Below, piece after piece: positions 43,172 through 54,530 of a DNA stretch of 64,000 nt. Source of the DNA: Canna indica (Eukaryota > Streptophyta > Magnoliopsida > Zingiberales > Cannaceae). The position numbers and the translations under genes are program-made. Position 1 is the stretch's first letter. Every line of letters begins with the position of its first letter. The stretch spans positions 39,083,501 through 39,147,500 of the forward strand of contig CP136898.1 of assembly GCA_034359265.1 (NCBI GenBank), in the 5' to 3' direction. The notes under the pieces were generated by a model. It was not told the origin of the DNA. It was given only the letters and a program-made list of their open reading frames with translations, and made no database searches.

Positions 43172-44366
43172 TTTCAAGACGCACATGTGCACGTCCTCCA
43201 AGGAAGGTCTACACCAGGTGCCTCGAAACCAAGGGGCGCGAACACCATAACTCGTTGTGGCTCAATAGAGAGGCAATCTCAACCTCAAAACCCAACAAGG
43301 TGAAGCCGGCCCTTCCACCAAGAACCGAGCACCAAAAGGAAGGAATAGGGGATGAGAAAACCACGGAATGAGAAGGAAGAACAAGATGGTCGGCCACCCA
43401 TGGAGATCAAGAGGAACTCTTTGGAGTCTTTCTGTTCAAGAAGCTTCTCAAGAATCCAAACCCTTGCTCTTCTCCAAGATCTCCAATCAATTTGCTTAAC
43501 CCCCTTGAAGGACGATAGGCCATCTATTTATAAGGGGAGTAGTTGGCCACCCATGGTAGACCCCCCCCCCTTTTAAATCCTCTCACCGGAATTCAAAATT
43601 CCGGGGTTTACCTCTAAAACAATAATTTATATTTAATGGATTTATAATTAATTTGAAATTAATTTAATCCAACTAGATATAAACTTTAATTTATCTCTAT
43701 AAATTAAATTCTTATGGATTAGGATTTATCATGTGCCAATCCCTACAATTTAAGGATGCCCTACAAATTAGGGTTATCGGGGAACTCCTTCATCACATAT
43801 TCGTTCCTATAGGAAAATATATTTCCTATCATGTTCGTAAACAAGATCCATGATTATGTTGCAGCATGTCCATGCTTGTAGACATATAGTGCCACATTCA
43901 GACGTTATCTCATAAGGTCCGTTACGAGGTTAGCCTATTGTGTGTGACCCATTGGGCCCCACACTAAGTCAGTAGTGAGTTGTGTATAATGAAGAGTCAG
44001 ATCCGGTAGAATGACTTCTATTCAAATCTTACAATCCACCACTAAACCCTTTTAGTGTGGTCATGAGAGACAACACGCAAAAGTCAAGATTGACGTCTAC
44101 AGGGATCAACGCCCTTCGGTGATTAGTTATCGTGCAACTTTATCCCTCAGTTACAACGTCCCGACGTTGGCTAGGGTACGGAAGAAGTGTCAAACCCTAA
44201 TACCGATTCATTTGTATTCCACCCTCCAAGATGTCTTCTCAATTATGGAACGTCAGAAACATCTTCCTGACTTTCATATCTACTCTGGCCAGAGATTCCC
44301 GAGTCAACACTTGTAGGGACACATAGGACATTATCTCATCTTACTAGGAGTAACCGATTCCATGTT
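43172..44366 (-). repeat. Left half of a solo-type LTR (same family as 23525)
   Basis: Reverse-complement similarity to 24110-25395 of the LTR at 23525-25548, including TATA (CTATTTATAAGG near 43526 on the plus strand) and the AGAACCGAGCAC segment. It is interrupted at 44366 by the chromovirus and resumes at 57247. Confidence 0.85.
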
Positions 44367-47024
44367 TGTAATATCCTAGATATTTTAATTATATTATTTT
44401 CCTTTATGGTTGTGTTGCTAGCCTTGCGGACTAGTTCGAGGTTGAGCCGAGTCAACTCATGGTCCGGTGCGAGTTTGCGAACTCGGGTAAGTAAGAAAAT
44501 GAGTCATGTAAATTTTGCTTGTATATATTAATTTATTTAATCCTATGTTGTGTATGCATGATTGTTTAATTATGTTGCATGTGGGTGTGTGTTATTAGAT
44601 GGTTATGTGGAGAATTGAATTAATTAAGTTAATGTAAGTTAGCAGATTTGGGTTCGGCTTGAGGCCGATGCGGGTTGGATAAATGGTTTAGAAGGGTTAG
44701 TGTTGAGGAGGGAGTATAAAACCCCCTCCCCTTGGCTTGTGGCTCCCTATTGGAAGCCGCACAAGCCAATTGAAGAGAGGAGGAGCCGCCAAGCCCAGCT
44801 GCCAGTCGCCCCTCTCTCCTCTTCTTCTTCCTTGGAGATGCCACCCTTGAGCCAGCCATCGAGCCCCTCTCTTCCTCTCTCACTCTTCCCCGCTCCGTGG
44901 AGCCAAGCCGACGGCTTGGGTGGAGCCACCGCCCTTCTTGTAGAGGAGCCGCCGCCATAGTAGAGCCAAGCCGCCCCCCTTGAGGCCGGATTCAGAGGCC
45001 GTCGATTTAGAGTTCCTCGTACTCCTTCTTCCTAGATCAAGGTGAGTGGTTTTACCTCTCATCGGGTTTCTTCGAGTTCTTGAAGCCATTCTTGAAGGCT
45101 ATGGAAATCTTGATTTGTTTTCCGACGATTTCTTAAATTCTCATCATTCTTTGTGTGCCGTGTTTGAGGAGGCCCTAAACCCTCCCCTATGGGGCTCAGC
45201 AACCCTAGGGTAATCCTAGGGGTGCTCAACCAAGGTGGAAAAAGGGGTGCTCTCCAAGTTTTCGATGAAATGCCTAAATGAAAGGATGTAGATTTTCTTG
45301 CCTTCTATAAATCAATTTGATCATCAATCTTGATGTTTGTAAATTTAAATGCATGCTTGTTATTAAATCTATGATTTTTGGAAATATATCTTGTGGATTT
45401 AAAAGGGGTTTGATTTTGGAGGCATGAGAGTTCTTGGTTTAAATTCTTGAATATAAAGGTGGGTTCTTGATTAAGGAGAGTTGGGATGCTTGATATTCTT
45501 GTTTATTAAGCATGGTTTATGTGAGATTTATCTTGATGATTACAAATCCGATGTGATGGTAATTAGGGAGTTAATTTATGTGAATTTTTGGATTTAATTT
45601 CATGATTTATTGAAAATTCAATGTTGCTGGAATTTCATGCTGAGATGATGAATCTGTGCTATTTTTGTAATATTTGCTGTGGTGTTTGTATTTCTCTGAA
45701 CATAGTCATGTAACATATTGTTTCGACCAGAAATGAAAACATAGGACTCAATTTGGGGGCCAGATTCGAATTCAATGCATCCGTTTCGGGCAGAAAAGTA
45801 AGCTAAAATAAAACCCTAAACAAAACCCTAATCTTGGTGGACAAAATATTAATTATATAATTAAAATTGGGCAAAAAAGTCAGCATAATCTGTTATGAAT
45901 CAACAAGTAAAGTTTATACATGAAATAAAACCACACAGGTTTATGACATTACGGGTCTAGGAGTTGGGGTCGGGTATTGGAGTGTTGAGACGCTTTCCAA
46001 TAGGCACACCCCTAAGACACCATAGGAGAGACTTGACTTAGGTCATGGTGCGTCATATCTTTATGAATGGTGGAGAGGCTCATTGAGGAGCCGGATTATG
46101 GGCTAGGCCCAGGAGGTTGGATGGCTAATTCCCATCCTATGGAACAAGTTCGGAGAGTCTTTCTCGATTGTTCTGATTTGGCCTCGTGGGATAAGTTCGG
46201 AGGGCCTACCCGATTATCCCAGAGGTAGTTTTTAAGGGATAAGTTCGGAGGGTCTACGTGATTATTCATATGATATCTTAGAGGAGTAAGTTCAGAGGGC
46301 CTACCCGATTACTCCTATGATATCTTAAAGGGGTAAGTTCGGATGGGCAAATCCTGATTGTCCCTACGCGTCTCATGGAGTAAGTTCGGAAGGCCTTCCC
46401 GATTGCTCCCGAGTGTCTTTATACTATGATAAGTTCGGAGGGCCTTCCCGATTATCCTAGTATGTGTTATTGCCTTAGGGCATGGTAGGCTTAGGCATGT
46501 TGTTCTTCACCGCCTTGGTGTTGGCTGCCTTCAGGCAGGTGGTGGCTGGATGGCCTGTTAGCCGATCACTCCCTTGTGATATTTTCCTTCTTGAGTCAGG
46601 AGTTTTACTTTATGCATCTTATCTGTGATGATTTTTTTGTGAGGGTTGGTAGAACCGCTCACTGAGTTCTTTGAACTCACCCATTGTCATTGTTTTGTTT
46701 TGAAGAGCCTGACCGATGAAGTGGGCTGGAGTATTTGGCACAGCTGAAGGGAAGAGGAGCCGCATGATCTCATAGCAATCCTTGCTATGGTTGTAGTCGA
46801 GTCTTTTGGTAGTGTGTTATGCACTTTTGTTGGTTTTTGGAGTTGTAGCCCTTGAGGGCATTTATCTTATTTTATTCAGATTTTATTGTATTTGGTTTGT
46901 TGGACTTGATGTATTATTTCCGCATTTTATTCGTTTGCAAAAACTTGTTTATGATGAACTTAGGCTGTGTGGTATAGGCACGTATACCCTGGCTGGTCAC
47001 GTGATCCTGAGTTGGGGTGTGACA
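44367..47024 (+). repeat. 5' LTR of the chromovirus
   Basis: Starts TGTAATATCCTAGATATTTT and ends GTTGGGGTGTGACA, 2658 bp. TATA-like GAGTATAAAACC at about 44713. A splice-donor-like ATCAAGGTGAGTGG lies near 45040. Repeats of AAGTTCGGAGGGCCTACCC type at about 46190-46465. The CTCACTGAGTTC...GAACTCACC palindrome is near 46658-46680. The frames at 44629-45089 are leader sequence, not genes. Confidence 0.93.
46190..46465 (+). repeat. LTR minisatellite with core GAGGGCCTACCCGATT
   Basis: Six or seven degenerate units of about 45-65 bp, each with ATAAGTTCGGAGGGCC (or AGTAAGTTCGG) and TACCCGATTA. The same block is in the 3' LTR at about 56280-56605. Confidence 0.85.
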
Positions 47025-47027
47025 ATG

Positions 47028-47040
47028 TGGTATCAGAGCA
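47028..47040 (+). promoter_or_regulatory. tRNA-Met primer-binding site (chromovirus)
   Basis: TGGTATCAGAGCA, three bases inside the 5' LTR end (ACA then ATG then the site). It is complementary to initiator tRNA-Met and primes reverse transcription. Confidence 0.95.
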
Positions 47041-47235
47041 TGTGGTTCGATTTGACTACGACCTAGCATTGTCACTGTATAGGACATTGCTAGCGTGTCA
47101 GTATACGGTAGGGGTATGTTATGAGATCAATGGGCTAAGTCTGTACCTCAGCGCGACTTATTGTTTATTTATTTAATGACTTAGGGTGAATTGAATTGTT
47201 TAAATTTTGATATTTTCCTTTTGGGTTCCAGATCG

Positions 47236-48325
47236 ATGAAGGCTTTTGATGCCACGAGGAGCGGTAGTGGCAGCAACTCTACTGAGTGCCGAGGCTGAGG
47301 CCGGGGCCAGGGTCGTGGTAGACCACCGCAGGCCCGAGAGGATGTGGGATACGATCCCATGATTGTTCAGTTGCAGGCGCGAGTGGCTGAGCTGACTAAG
47401 GCGCTCTGCAGGGAGCAAGAGTTGAGGCACTAGCCACAACCAGTACTGACAGTACCCGCAACACCAGAGGTGGTCCAGCTAGTAGCACCGGTGGTCAGAG
47501 CCCCCAGATCACCTTCATATCCAAATTTTATTGCATTCAGGCCACCAGAGTATATAGGGACAAATCAGCGGGTGAAGGTCACCAGTTTCGTGGGAAATTG
47601 CTATGAGTTGTGCAGGGAGCTTGTTTGTTCTTCTAAGACGATCGTTCGACTAATCGTGCTACAGCTGAGAGGTCCAGCCAAGGTTTGGCTTCACACCTGG
47701 AGGGACCGCAGAGCAGCAGATGCACCACCGCCTACCTGGGAGGAGTTTAGAGCTGCTATGGTGGAGAAGTACCTGCCGATGAGCGTCTAGGATAGGCGGG
47801 CAAAAGAGTTCGAGCTACTGCGTCAGATGAGCAGTATGTCGGTGATAGATTATGAGATGGATTTCACTCTGCTCTCGAAGTACCATCCCACCTTGATAGC
47901 CATAGAGACCGCCAGGGTCAAGAGGTTTGTTGAGGGGTTGAGGCCGCATATCGCCAAATTGATCTATTACTCAGAGGACACTTCCTTTGCTCGGGTTGTA
48001 GATGAGGCGCTCCGAAAGGAGGCACTGGTATTGACAGATAGGCATGATGGTCCCCACAAGAAAAAGTTTCAGCCCCAACCTTCGGGGTGTCAACCAGCTC
48101 ACTCAGAGAGGACTTCCAGGACAGCAGATCCTCCGCAGGGCGGAGGTCATAACAGTTCCAGAGACCACATGGATTCAGGACAAGGGGCATCATCTTGAGG
48201 TTCACAACGGAGATCTGGGATGCAGTAGTGTAACCGATGTCACATGAGGCACTAGGGGGCTTGTTGGGGATGTTTGGAGGTATGTTTCAACTGTGGGAAG
48301 ATTGGGCATTACAAAAAGGATTGTC
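47236..48325 (+). pseudogene. gag: Chromovirus gag
   Basis: ATG at 47236 (MKAFDATRSGSGS) with early stops at positions expected to be W/R and Q. The Retrotrans_gag core runs from PNFIAFRPPEYIG to MVEKYLPMSV*D and MSSMSVIDYEMDFTLLSKYH, ending VDEALRKEALVLTD (47470-48100). The CCHC zinc knuckle CFNCGKIGHYKKDC (48283-48324) is intact but in another frame. Gag would form the particle and bind RNA. At least four stops. Confidence 0.88.
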
Positions 48326-48372
48326 CTAGCAAAGGCAATCAGCAGCCTGATTAGACCAGAGGAAAGGCACCG

Positions 48373-49031
48373 ATGTTAGTGGGTTTCATAGCACAGAGAG
48401 GTCAGACTCAGGGAGGAGGCCAACGAGCTGGTGGTTCAGAGAGGCCCGCTGCACGGGAGTTTCCTATGAACCAAGAGGGCACTGAGGCGTCCAAGGCAGT
48501 GGTGTCATGTAATATTGTTGTTGGGTCTGCCATTGCATATCTCTTGTTTGATCCGGGTGCTACGCACTCTTTTGTATCTGTTTTGTTTGCTGCTAAGTTG
48601 TTAGGGATATCTTCTGTGCTTGAATTTCCCCTTGCGGTGTCTACGCCTACGGGCATTTCTGTGATGGCAGAGACAATCTTTCGGGATTGTGAGGTTGTCA
48701 TTTGCGGACATGTCTTGATAGCCGACATGACACTCCTGCCGATGCTGGAGCTTGATATAATTTTGGGCATTGACTGGTTGGCAGACCATTTCGCCTCAGT
48801 GGATTGCAAGGCTAAGATTGTGACCTTCAGTTAGCCCGGATTGCCCCAGTTTACCTTCTAGGGTGAGGGAAGGGGAGAGCCATTGACGGCGATTTTAGCT
48901 CTCAAGGCTTGGATGCTACTTCTGGGCGGTTGACAGTCCTTCTTAGCCTTTGTGTCTGTGGCAGAGGGGGATGGAGGTGCGGCTAGGGACATCGATGGGA
49001 TGACTATGGTATGCGGGTTCTATAATGTGTT
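48373..49031 (+). pseudogene. pol: Chromovirus protease (pol start)
   Basis: Frame 48373-48834 carries the RVP_2 aspartic protease: VVGSAIAYLLFDPGATHSF, where the family usually has D-S-G and here has D-P-G, then FAAKLLGI, CEVVICGHVLIADMTLLPM and DIILGIDWLADHFASVDC. The catalytic D is kept. A stop ends the frame at 48834; degraded protease-RT linker continues to 49031, where the solo LTR is inserted. It cleaves the polyprotein. Confidence 0.9.
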
Positions 49032-51609
49032 TGTAGGCGAAATGGCGACACTAGAGGGGGGGTGAATATTGTGTTTACTAATTTGATTAGCCTAAATCCG
49101 ATTTTAATCGTTTCTTGATTAGTTTAGGCAATTTGCGATTTGATGATTGGATGCGGAAGCGATAAATAATTAAGCAATTAAAATAAATAATAAAGCAATG
49201 CAAACACGTTAATTTATAGTGGTTCGGCCCCAATGCCTACTCCACTACCTAAGCACCCCGCTTAGGATTTCCAAACTAGTTTTACTAGATTAATTCGATT
49301 TCCCTTACACAGAGGACATTTCACTCGAAGAGTCGCACTCTCGACCTAAGGTACTTCCACACCCGAAAGTCTCCGCCTTCTTATCGAGAGCACTCTTCCA
49401 CCTCAACCCCAAGGGACAACTAAACTAATCCTAGTGAACACTAGGTTTACACAAGTGGCTTTACACCTAACACCATGTAACCACTTCCACACAAGAAGAC
49501 CTAACACCCTAGGTCTTACAAACTCATGGATCAAATAAAGATGTGTTCAAATAAATAGTTAAAATACAATCGAAAGAGCTAAAAGATTAAACCAAAGATT
49601 AATGCTCCTTTGCAAGCCTTTGGCGTCTTCAACTCGTCAAGAGGTAGAGCTTGATGAAAACCCGAGTTGAGCCCAGCTTCTGCGTTTGAAGAAGATGTCC
49701 GTGGAAAGAAATAGAGCGCAAGCAGTTGATCGTTTGGAAGGCTTAGATCTTCCCTTTGAATGCTCAATCAAATCTATTATCATCAAGGAAGAGGGTTAAA
49801 AATGAGTAGATGAGGTATATTTATACCTTCACCAAAAAATGGCAGCTCAACGGATAGAAAACTATCCGTTGTAGGCCACCGGTCGATTGGTCGGTCGACC
49901 GACCGATCAACCGGTCATTCGACCGATGCTTTCTCTCTGTGGTCGGTCAACCGACGGGTCGACCGCCGAGATGCAAGATCTTTCGATCCCACATTCGGTC
50001 GACCAGCCGGTCGACCGACTCGATCTTGCATCTTCAGCAAACGCAGGTCGGTCGACCGGTTAGTTGACCGACAAAACTACTGCCCATTTTGTGCTTCAAT
50101 CGGTCGACCGCCCGGTCGACCGAAGTAGCTATGCTGCTTTTTAGCTTCATTTGGTCGACCGAACCTAAGCTAAATTTTGTTTCTTCAGCCAATTTTCTTT
50201 TGCTCTTTGTTTTCGGGTTCCGGCTTTCAACGACCATCAACATGAAACGATAAATAATTAAGCAATTAAAATAAATAATAAAGCAATGCAAACACGTTAA
50301 TTTATAGTGGTTCGGCCCCAATGCCTACTCCACTACCTAAGCACCCCGCTTAGGATTTCCAAACTAGTTTTACTAGATTAATTCGGTTTCCCTTACACAG
50401 AGGACTTTTCACTCGAAGAGTCGCGCTCTCGACCTAAGGTACTTCCACACCCGAAAGTCTCCGCCTTCTTATCGAGAGCACTCTTCCACCTCAACCCCAA
50501 GGGAGAACTAAACTAATCCTAGTAAACACAAGGTTTACACTAGTGGCTTTACACCTAACACCATGTAACCACTTCCACACAAGAAGACCTAACACCCTAG
50601 GTCTTACAAACTCACAGATCAAATAAGATGTGTTCAAATAAACAGTTAAAATAAAATCGAAAGAGCTAAAAGATTAAACCAAAGATTAATGCTCCTTTGC
50701 AAGCCTTTGGCGTCTTCAACTCGTCAAGAGGTAGAGCATGATCAAAACCCGAGTTGAGCCCAGCTTGTGCGCTTGAAGAAGATGTTCGCGGAAAGAAATA
50801 GAGCGCAAGCAGTTGATTGTTTGGAAGGCTTAGATCTTCCCTTTGAATGCTCAATCAAATATATTATCATCAAGGAAGAGGGTTAAAAATGAGTAGATGA
50901 GGTATATTTATACCTTTACCAAAAAATGGCAGCTCAACGGATAGAAACTATCCGTTGTAGGCCGCCGGTCGATTGGTCAGTCGACCGACCGATCAACCGG
51001 CCGGTCATTCGACCGATGCTTTCTCTCTGTGGTCGGTCAACCGACGGGTCGACCGCCGAGATGCAAGATCTTTCGATCCCACATTCAGTCGACGAGCCGG
51101 TCGACCGACTCGATCTTGCATCTTCAGCAAACGCAGGTCGGTCGACCGGTTAGTCGACCGACAAAACTACTGCCCATTTTGTGCTTCAATCGGTCGACCG
51201 CCCGGTCGACCGAAGTAGCTATGTTGCTTTTTAGCTTCATTTGGTCGACTGCCCGGTCGACCGAACCTAAGCTGATTTTTATTTCTTCAGCCAATTTTCT
51301 TTTGCGCTTTATTTCTAGGTTCCGGCTTTCGACGACCATCAACATGGAGAGCTTTTATGTGATCTTTGAGCTCGTCCAATACATCTTTGGTGCACGCATC
51401 GCTCTTCGAGAAGTTTCCGCGATGAACCCGAGCGCGACGATTAATGTCCTTTCGATTTTTGATATCTTTTGATATTTTTGATCAGGGACATCGAACGCCA
51501 ATTGATAAGGAACCTGAAAGATTTCTCAACGAAATATTAGTTCCATATTTGTTATCATCAAAACCAAGATTAAGAGATTAAGACCAAGGTTGAAAAGCTA
51601 AAGCCAACA
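49032..51609 (-). repeat. Solo Sirevirus-like LTR in the chromovirus pol, with a 1088-bp internal tandem duplication
   Basis: Starts TGTAGGCGAAATGG (family TGTTGGGTGAAATGG) and ends AAGCTAAAGCCAACA. Perfect 5-bp duplication GTGTT (49027-49031 and 51610-51614). The segment from about 49155 to 50243 is repeated from 50243 to about 51340: GATAAATAATTAAGC occurs at 49161 and 50249, exactly 1088 bp apart, and the palindrome islands appear twice (about 49880-50160 and 50965-51275). Subtracting the duplication leaves about 1.49 kb, shorter than its relatives. TATA-like GTATATTTATACC near 49818 and 50903 (reverse). Confidence 0.92.
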
Positions 51610-52655
51610 GTGTTCCCAGAGGAGTTGCCAAGGTTGCCTCCAGAAAGCGAGATTGAGTTCTGCATTGACGTGCAGCCAGGGATGAAGCCGATCTCCATTC
51701 CACCGTATCAGATGGCACCAGCTGAGTTGAGGGAGTTGAAATCCTAGTTGCAGGAGCTGCTTGAGTTGGGTTTCATTCACCCAAGTGTTTCGTATTGGAG
51801 TGCCCCAGTGCTCTTTGTGAAAAAGAAAGATGGGTTCATGCGGATGTGCATTGATTATAGGCAGCTTAATAAGGTAACGGTGAAGAATCGATACCCGCTG
51901 CCCAGGATTGATTACTTATTTGATCAGCTTCTGGGAGCTCAGTGGTTTTCTAAGATTGACCTGTGGTCAGGATATCATCAGTTGAAGATCCGGGTCAGTG
52001 ACGTCCCTAAGACTGCTTTCAGGTCGAGGTATGGGAACTTTAAGTTCCTGGTGATGTCATTCGGGCTGACTAATGCACCTGCAGCAGTTATGGACCTAAT
52101 GAACAGACTGTTCAGGGAATACTTGGATAAATTCGTAATTGAGTTCATTTATGATATCTTGAATTATTCCAGGAGTAGGGAGGAGCATGCTGAGCACTTG
52201 CAGATGGTTCTAGAGACTCTCTGAGAGCACCACTTGTATGCCAAATTCTCCAAGTGCGAGTTCTGGCTGGAGAGTGTGGTGTTCCTTAGCCATGTGGTGT
52301 CTAAGGAAGGAGTAAAGATGGACCCTGGGAAGATAGAAGCCGTTCAGAATTGGAAGAGGCCGACTAATGTCACCGAGATCCTCAGTTTCCTAGGGTTGAC
52401 AGGTTATTACAAAAAGTTTGTGGAGAATTTCTCAAGGATTGCAGCACCGTTGACCCGCCTGACTCAGAAGAAGGTCAAGTTTGAATGGGACACTAAGTGC
52501 GAGGAGAGCTTTCTGAAGCTCAAGGATAGCTAAACGTCGGCACCAGTTCTAGCAGTACCCTCGAGCTCGAGAGGATTTGTTGTTTACTGTGATGCCTCCC
52601 GGGTCAGTTTGGATTGTGTGTTGATGCAGAATGGCAAGGTGATAGCTTATGCCTC
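51610..52655 (+). pseudogene. pol: Chromovirus reverse transcriptase
   Basis: Resumes after the LTR with [20 protein letters not shown], then a stop in LKS*LQELL. RT motifs: [65 protein letters not shown]. The catalytic box reads [14 protein letters not shown], where the family has FIDDIL: the first of the two Asp is Tyr, so the enzyme would be dead. After a stop (ETL*EHH) the thumb region follows ([30 protein letters not shown]), then [12 protein letters not shown]. Copies element RNA to DNA when intact. Confidence 0.93.
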
Positions 52656-53300
52656 CAATTGAAGGTTCACGAGAAGAATTACCCAACCCATGATCTTGAG
52701 TTGGCAGCGATGCTGTTCGCATTGAAGCTGTGGCTTCACTATCTTTATGGCGAGGCTTGTGAGATATACACTGATCATGAGAGCCTCCAGTATTTGCTCA
52801 CCCAGAAGGAGTTAAACCAGAGGAAGAGAAGATGGCTTGAACTTTTGAAGGATTATGACTGCACTATCATGTACCATTCGGGGAAGGTAAATGTGGTGGC
52901 TGATGCTTCGAGCAGGAAGTCTATAGGTAGCTTGGCGCATTTGGCAGTCAGGAGGAGGTCGTTGGCTCAAGATTTGGCCATGTGTTTGGATGGTGGGGCA
53001 GTACTGTCAGTTTCAGCTTCTGGTGCGCTGGTGGCTCACCTGAGGGTGCAGTCCACGTTGGTTGATATGTTGCGAGCAGCGCAAGAGGAGGATACTTTTT
53101 GTGCTCTCACTAAGGATCTGGCCAGGAGAGACGATGTCGATAATGGTTTTGTTATTGACTCAGAGAGTGGTCCGAGGTTTAAGAACCAGATAGTGGTACC
53201 ATATATGACCGTGCTTCGCAGGCAGGTATTGGAGATGGCTCATCGATCCATATACACAATGCAACCGGGAGCCACGAAGATGTACCGTCACCTACGATAG
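52500..53300 (+). pseudogene. pol: Chromovirus RNase H and integrase zinc-binding region
   Basis: The RNase H start ([20 protein letters not shown]) is followed by a frameshift near 52655. The 52614-53300 frame continues with [38 protein letters not shown] and [20 protein letters not shown]. The integrase zinc-binding part has [20 protein letters not shown], where the usual second His before PG is Gln, and the CC pair is in the next fragment (CLVCQQVKAEH). Stops at *NY*WEG break the frame. Confidence 0.9.
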
Positions 53301-53318
53301 AATTATTGATGGGAAGGC

Positions 53319-54530
53319 ATGAAAAGAGAAGTGGTTGAGTTCATATCTAAGTGTCTAGTGTGTCAGCAGGTGAAGGCTGAACATTTGAAGCCAGCAGAGT
53401 TGCTCCAGATCCTCAAGGTACCAGAGTGGAAATGGAAAAAGATAACCATGGATTTGGTGACGGGGTTGCCAAACTCTAGGAAGGGCAATGATTCTATTTA
53501 AGTAGTGGTGGATCGCCTAACCAAGACGTCATATTTTATACCTGTCAGGGTGACCTTTTCAGCTAAGCAGTATGCGAGGTTGTTCTTGGATCAGATCATT
53601 GCTTATCATGGTGTCCCGGTTATGATCATCTCAAATTGGCAATCTTTTCAAGAGGCGTTGGGCACTCATTTTAGTTTCAGTACTGCATTTCACCCTCAGA
53701 CAGATGGTTAGTCAGTGTAGATTATTCAGACGATGGAGGATATGCTGAGGGCATCTGTCCTAGATTTGGAGGGCAGTTGGGAGAGGCACATGCCTCTGAC
53801 TAAGTTTACCTATAATAATAGCTACCACAGCAGCATCGGGATGGCCCCATTTGAGGTATTGTATGAGCGGAGATACAGGTCGCCCGTAGGTTGGTTTGAG
53901 GCAGGGGATTCCCTCATGATGGGACCTGACCTGGTGGAGGAGGCAATGGAAAAGGTGAAGCTAATCAGGGAGAGACTGTTGGCAGCTCAGAGTCGCCAGA
54001 AGATGTATGCGGATGGAAAGACTAGGGAGGTAGAGTTTGCTAAGGGAGACATGGTGTTCCTCAAGGTGTCCCCTATGAAAGGGGTGGTAAGATTTGGTCA
54101 GAAAGGAAAGCTAAACCCTAGGTTCATTGAGATGTTTCCTATTCTCAGGCGCAGGGGAGTTGTGGCCTATGAGTTGGCCTTACCTCCTAGTATGGACCGA
54201 GTACATCTAGTATTTCATGTATCTATACTGAAGAAGTACATCCGAGATGAGTCCCATGTGATTGAGCCTACTATAGTGGAGGTGGATTCAGTAGTCTCCT
54301 ATGAGGAACGGCCAGTTGAGGTGCTAGATCATCAGATCAGAAAATTGAGGTCCAAGGAGATCCCCATGGTTAAGGTCAGGTGGGAGCACCATTATGGGTA
54401 GGAGGCCACCTGGGAGGTGGAGCAGGATATGAGGGAGCGTTATCCTTCATTTTTTGATGATTTGGTGAGTCCTTCATTTTCTTTTCTGAAATTCGAGCAC
54501 AAATTTTTCTTTAAGGAGGGAAGATTGTAA
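53319..54530 (+). pseudogene. pol: Chromovirus integrase and chromodomain
   Basis: Frames 53319-53501, 53505-53711 and 53733-54401. WKKITMDLVTGLP keeps the first catalytic D. The second is lost: VMIISNWQSFQ, where SDRD is usual. The Glu is also lost: STAFHPQTDG*SV*IIQT, with V at the Glu position and two stops. It continues SYHSSIGMAPFEVLYERRYR and the GPF/Y-type region. A C-terminal chromodomain (IPMVKVRWEHHYG*EATWEV, RERYPSFFDD) marks a chromovirus. Pol reads on through the purine tract and would stop at the TAA inside the LTR start (54528-54530). Confidence 0.92.
54511..54525 (+). promoter_or_regulatory. Polypurine tract (chromovirus)
   Basis: AAGGAGGGAAGA directly before the 3' LTR start TGTAATATCC. 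It lies within the reading frame of pol, encoding KEGRL. Confidence 0.9.

Noticed and set aside
44629..45089. Several 60-128-residue frames on both strands in the LTR
   Set aside because: They recur in the 3' LTR at 54859-55218 with frame-disrupting changes and have no domains; LTR leader sequence.
47918..48205. Minus-strand frames over gag and protease
   Set aside because: Antisense shadows of the chromovirus gag and protease frames, which carry the recognisable motifs on the plus strand.
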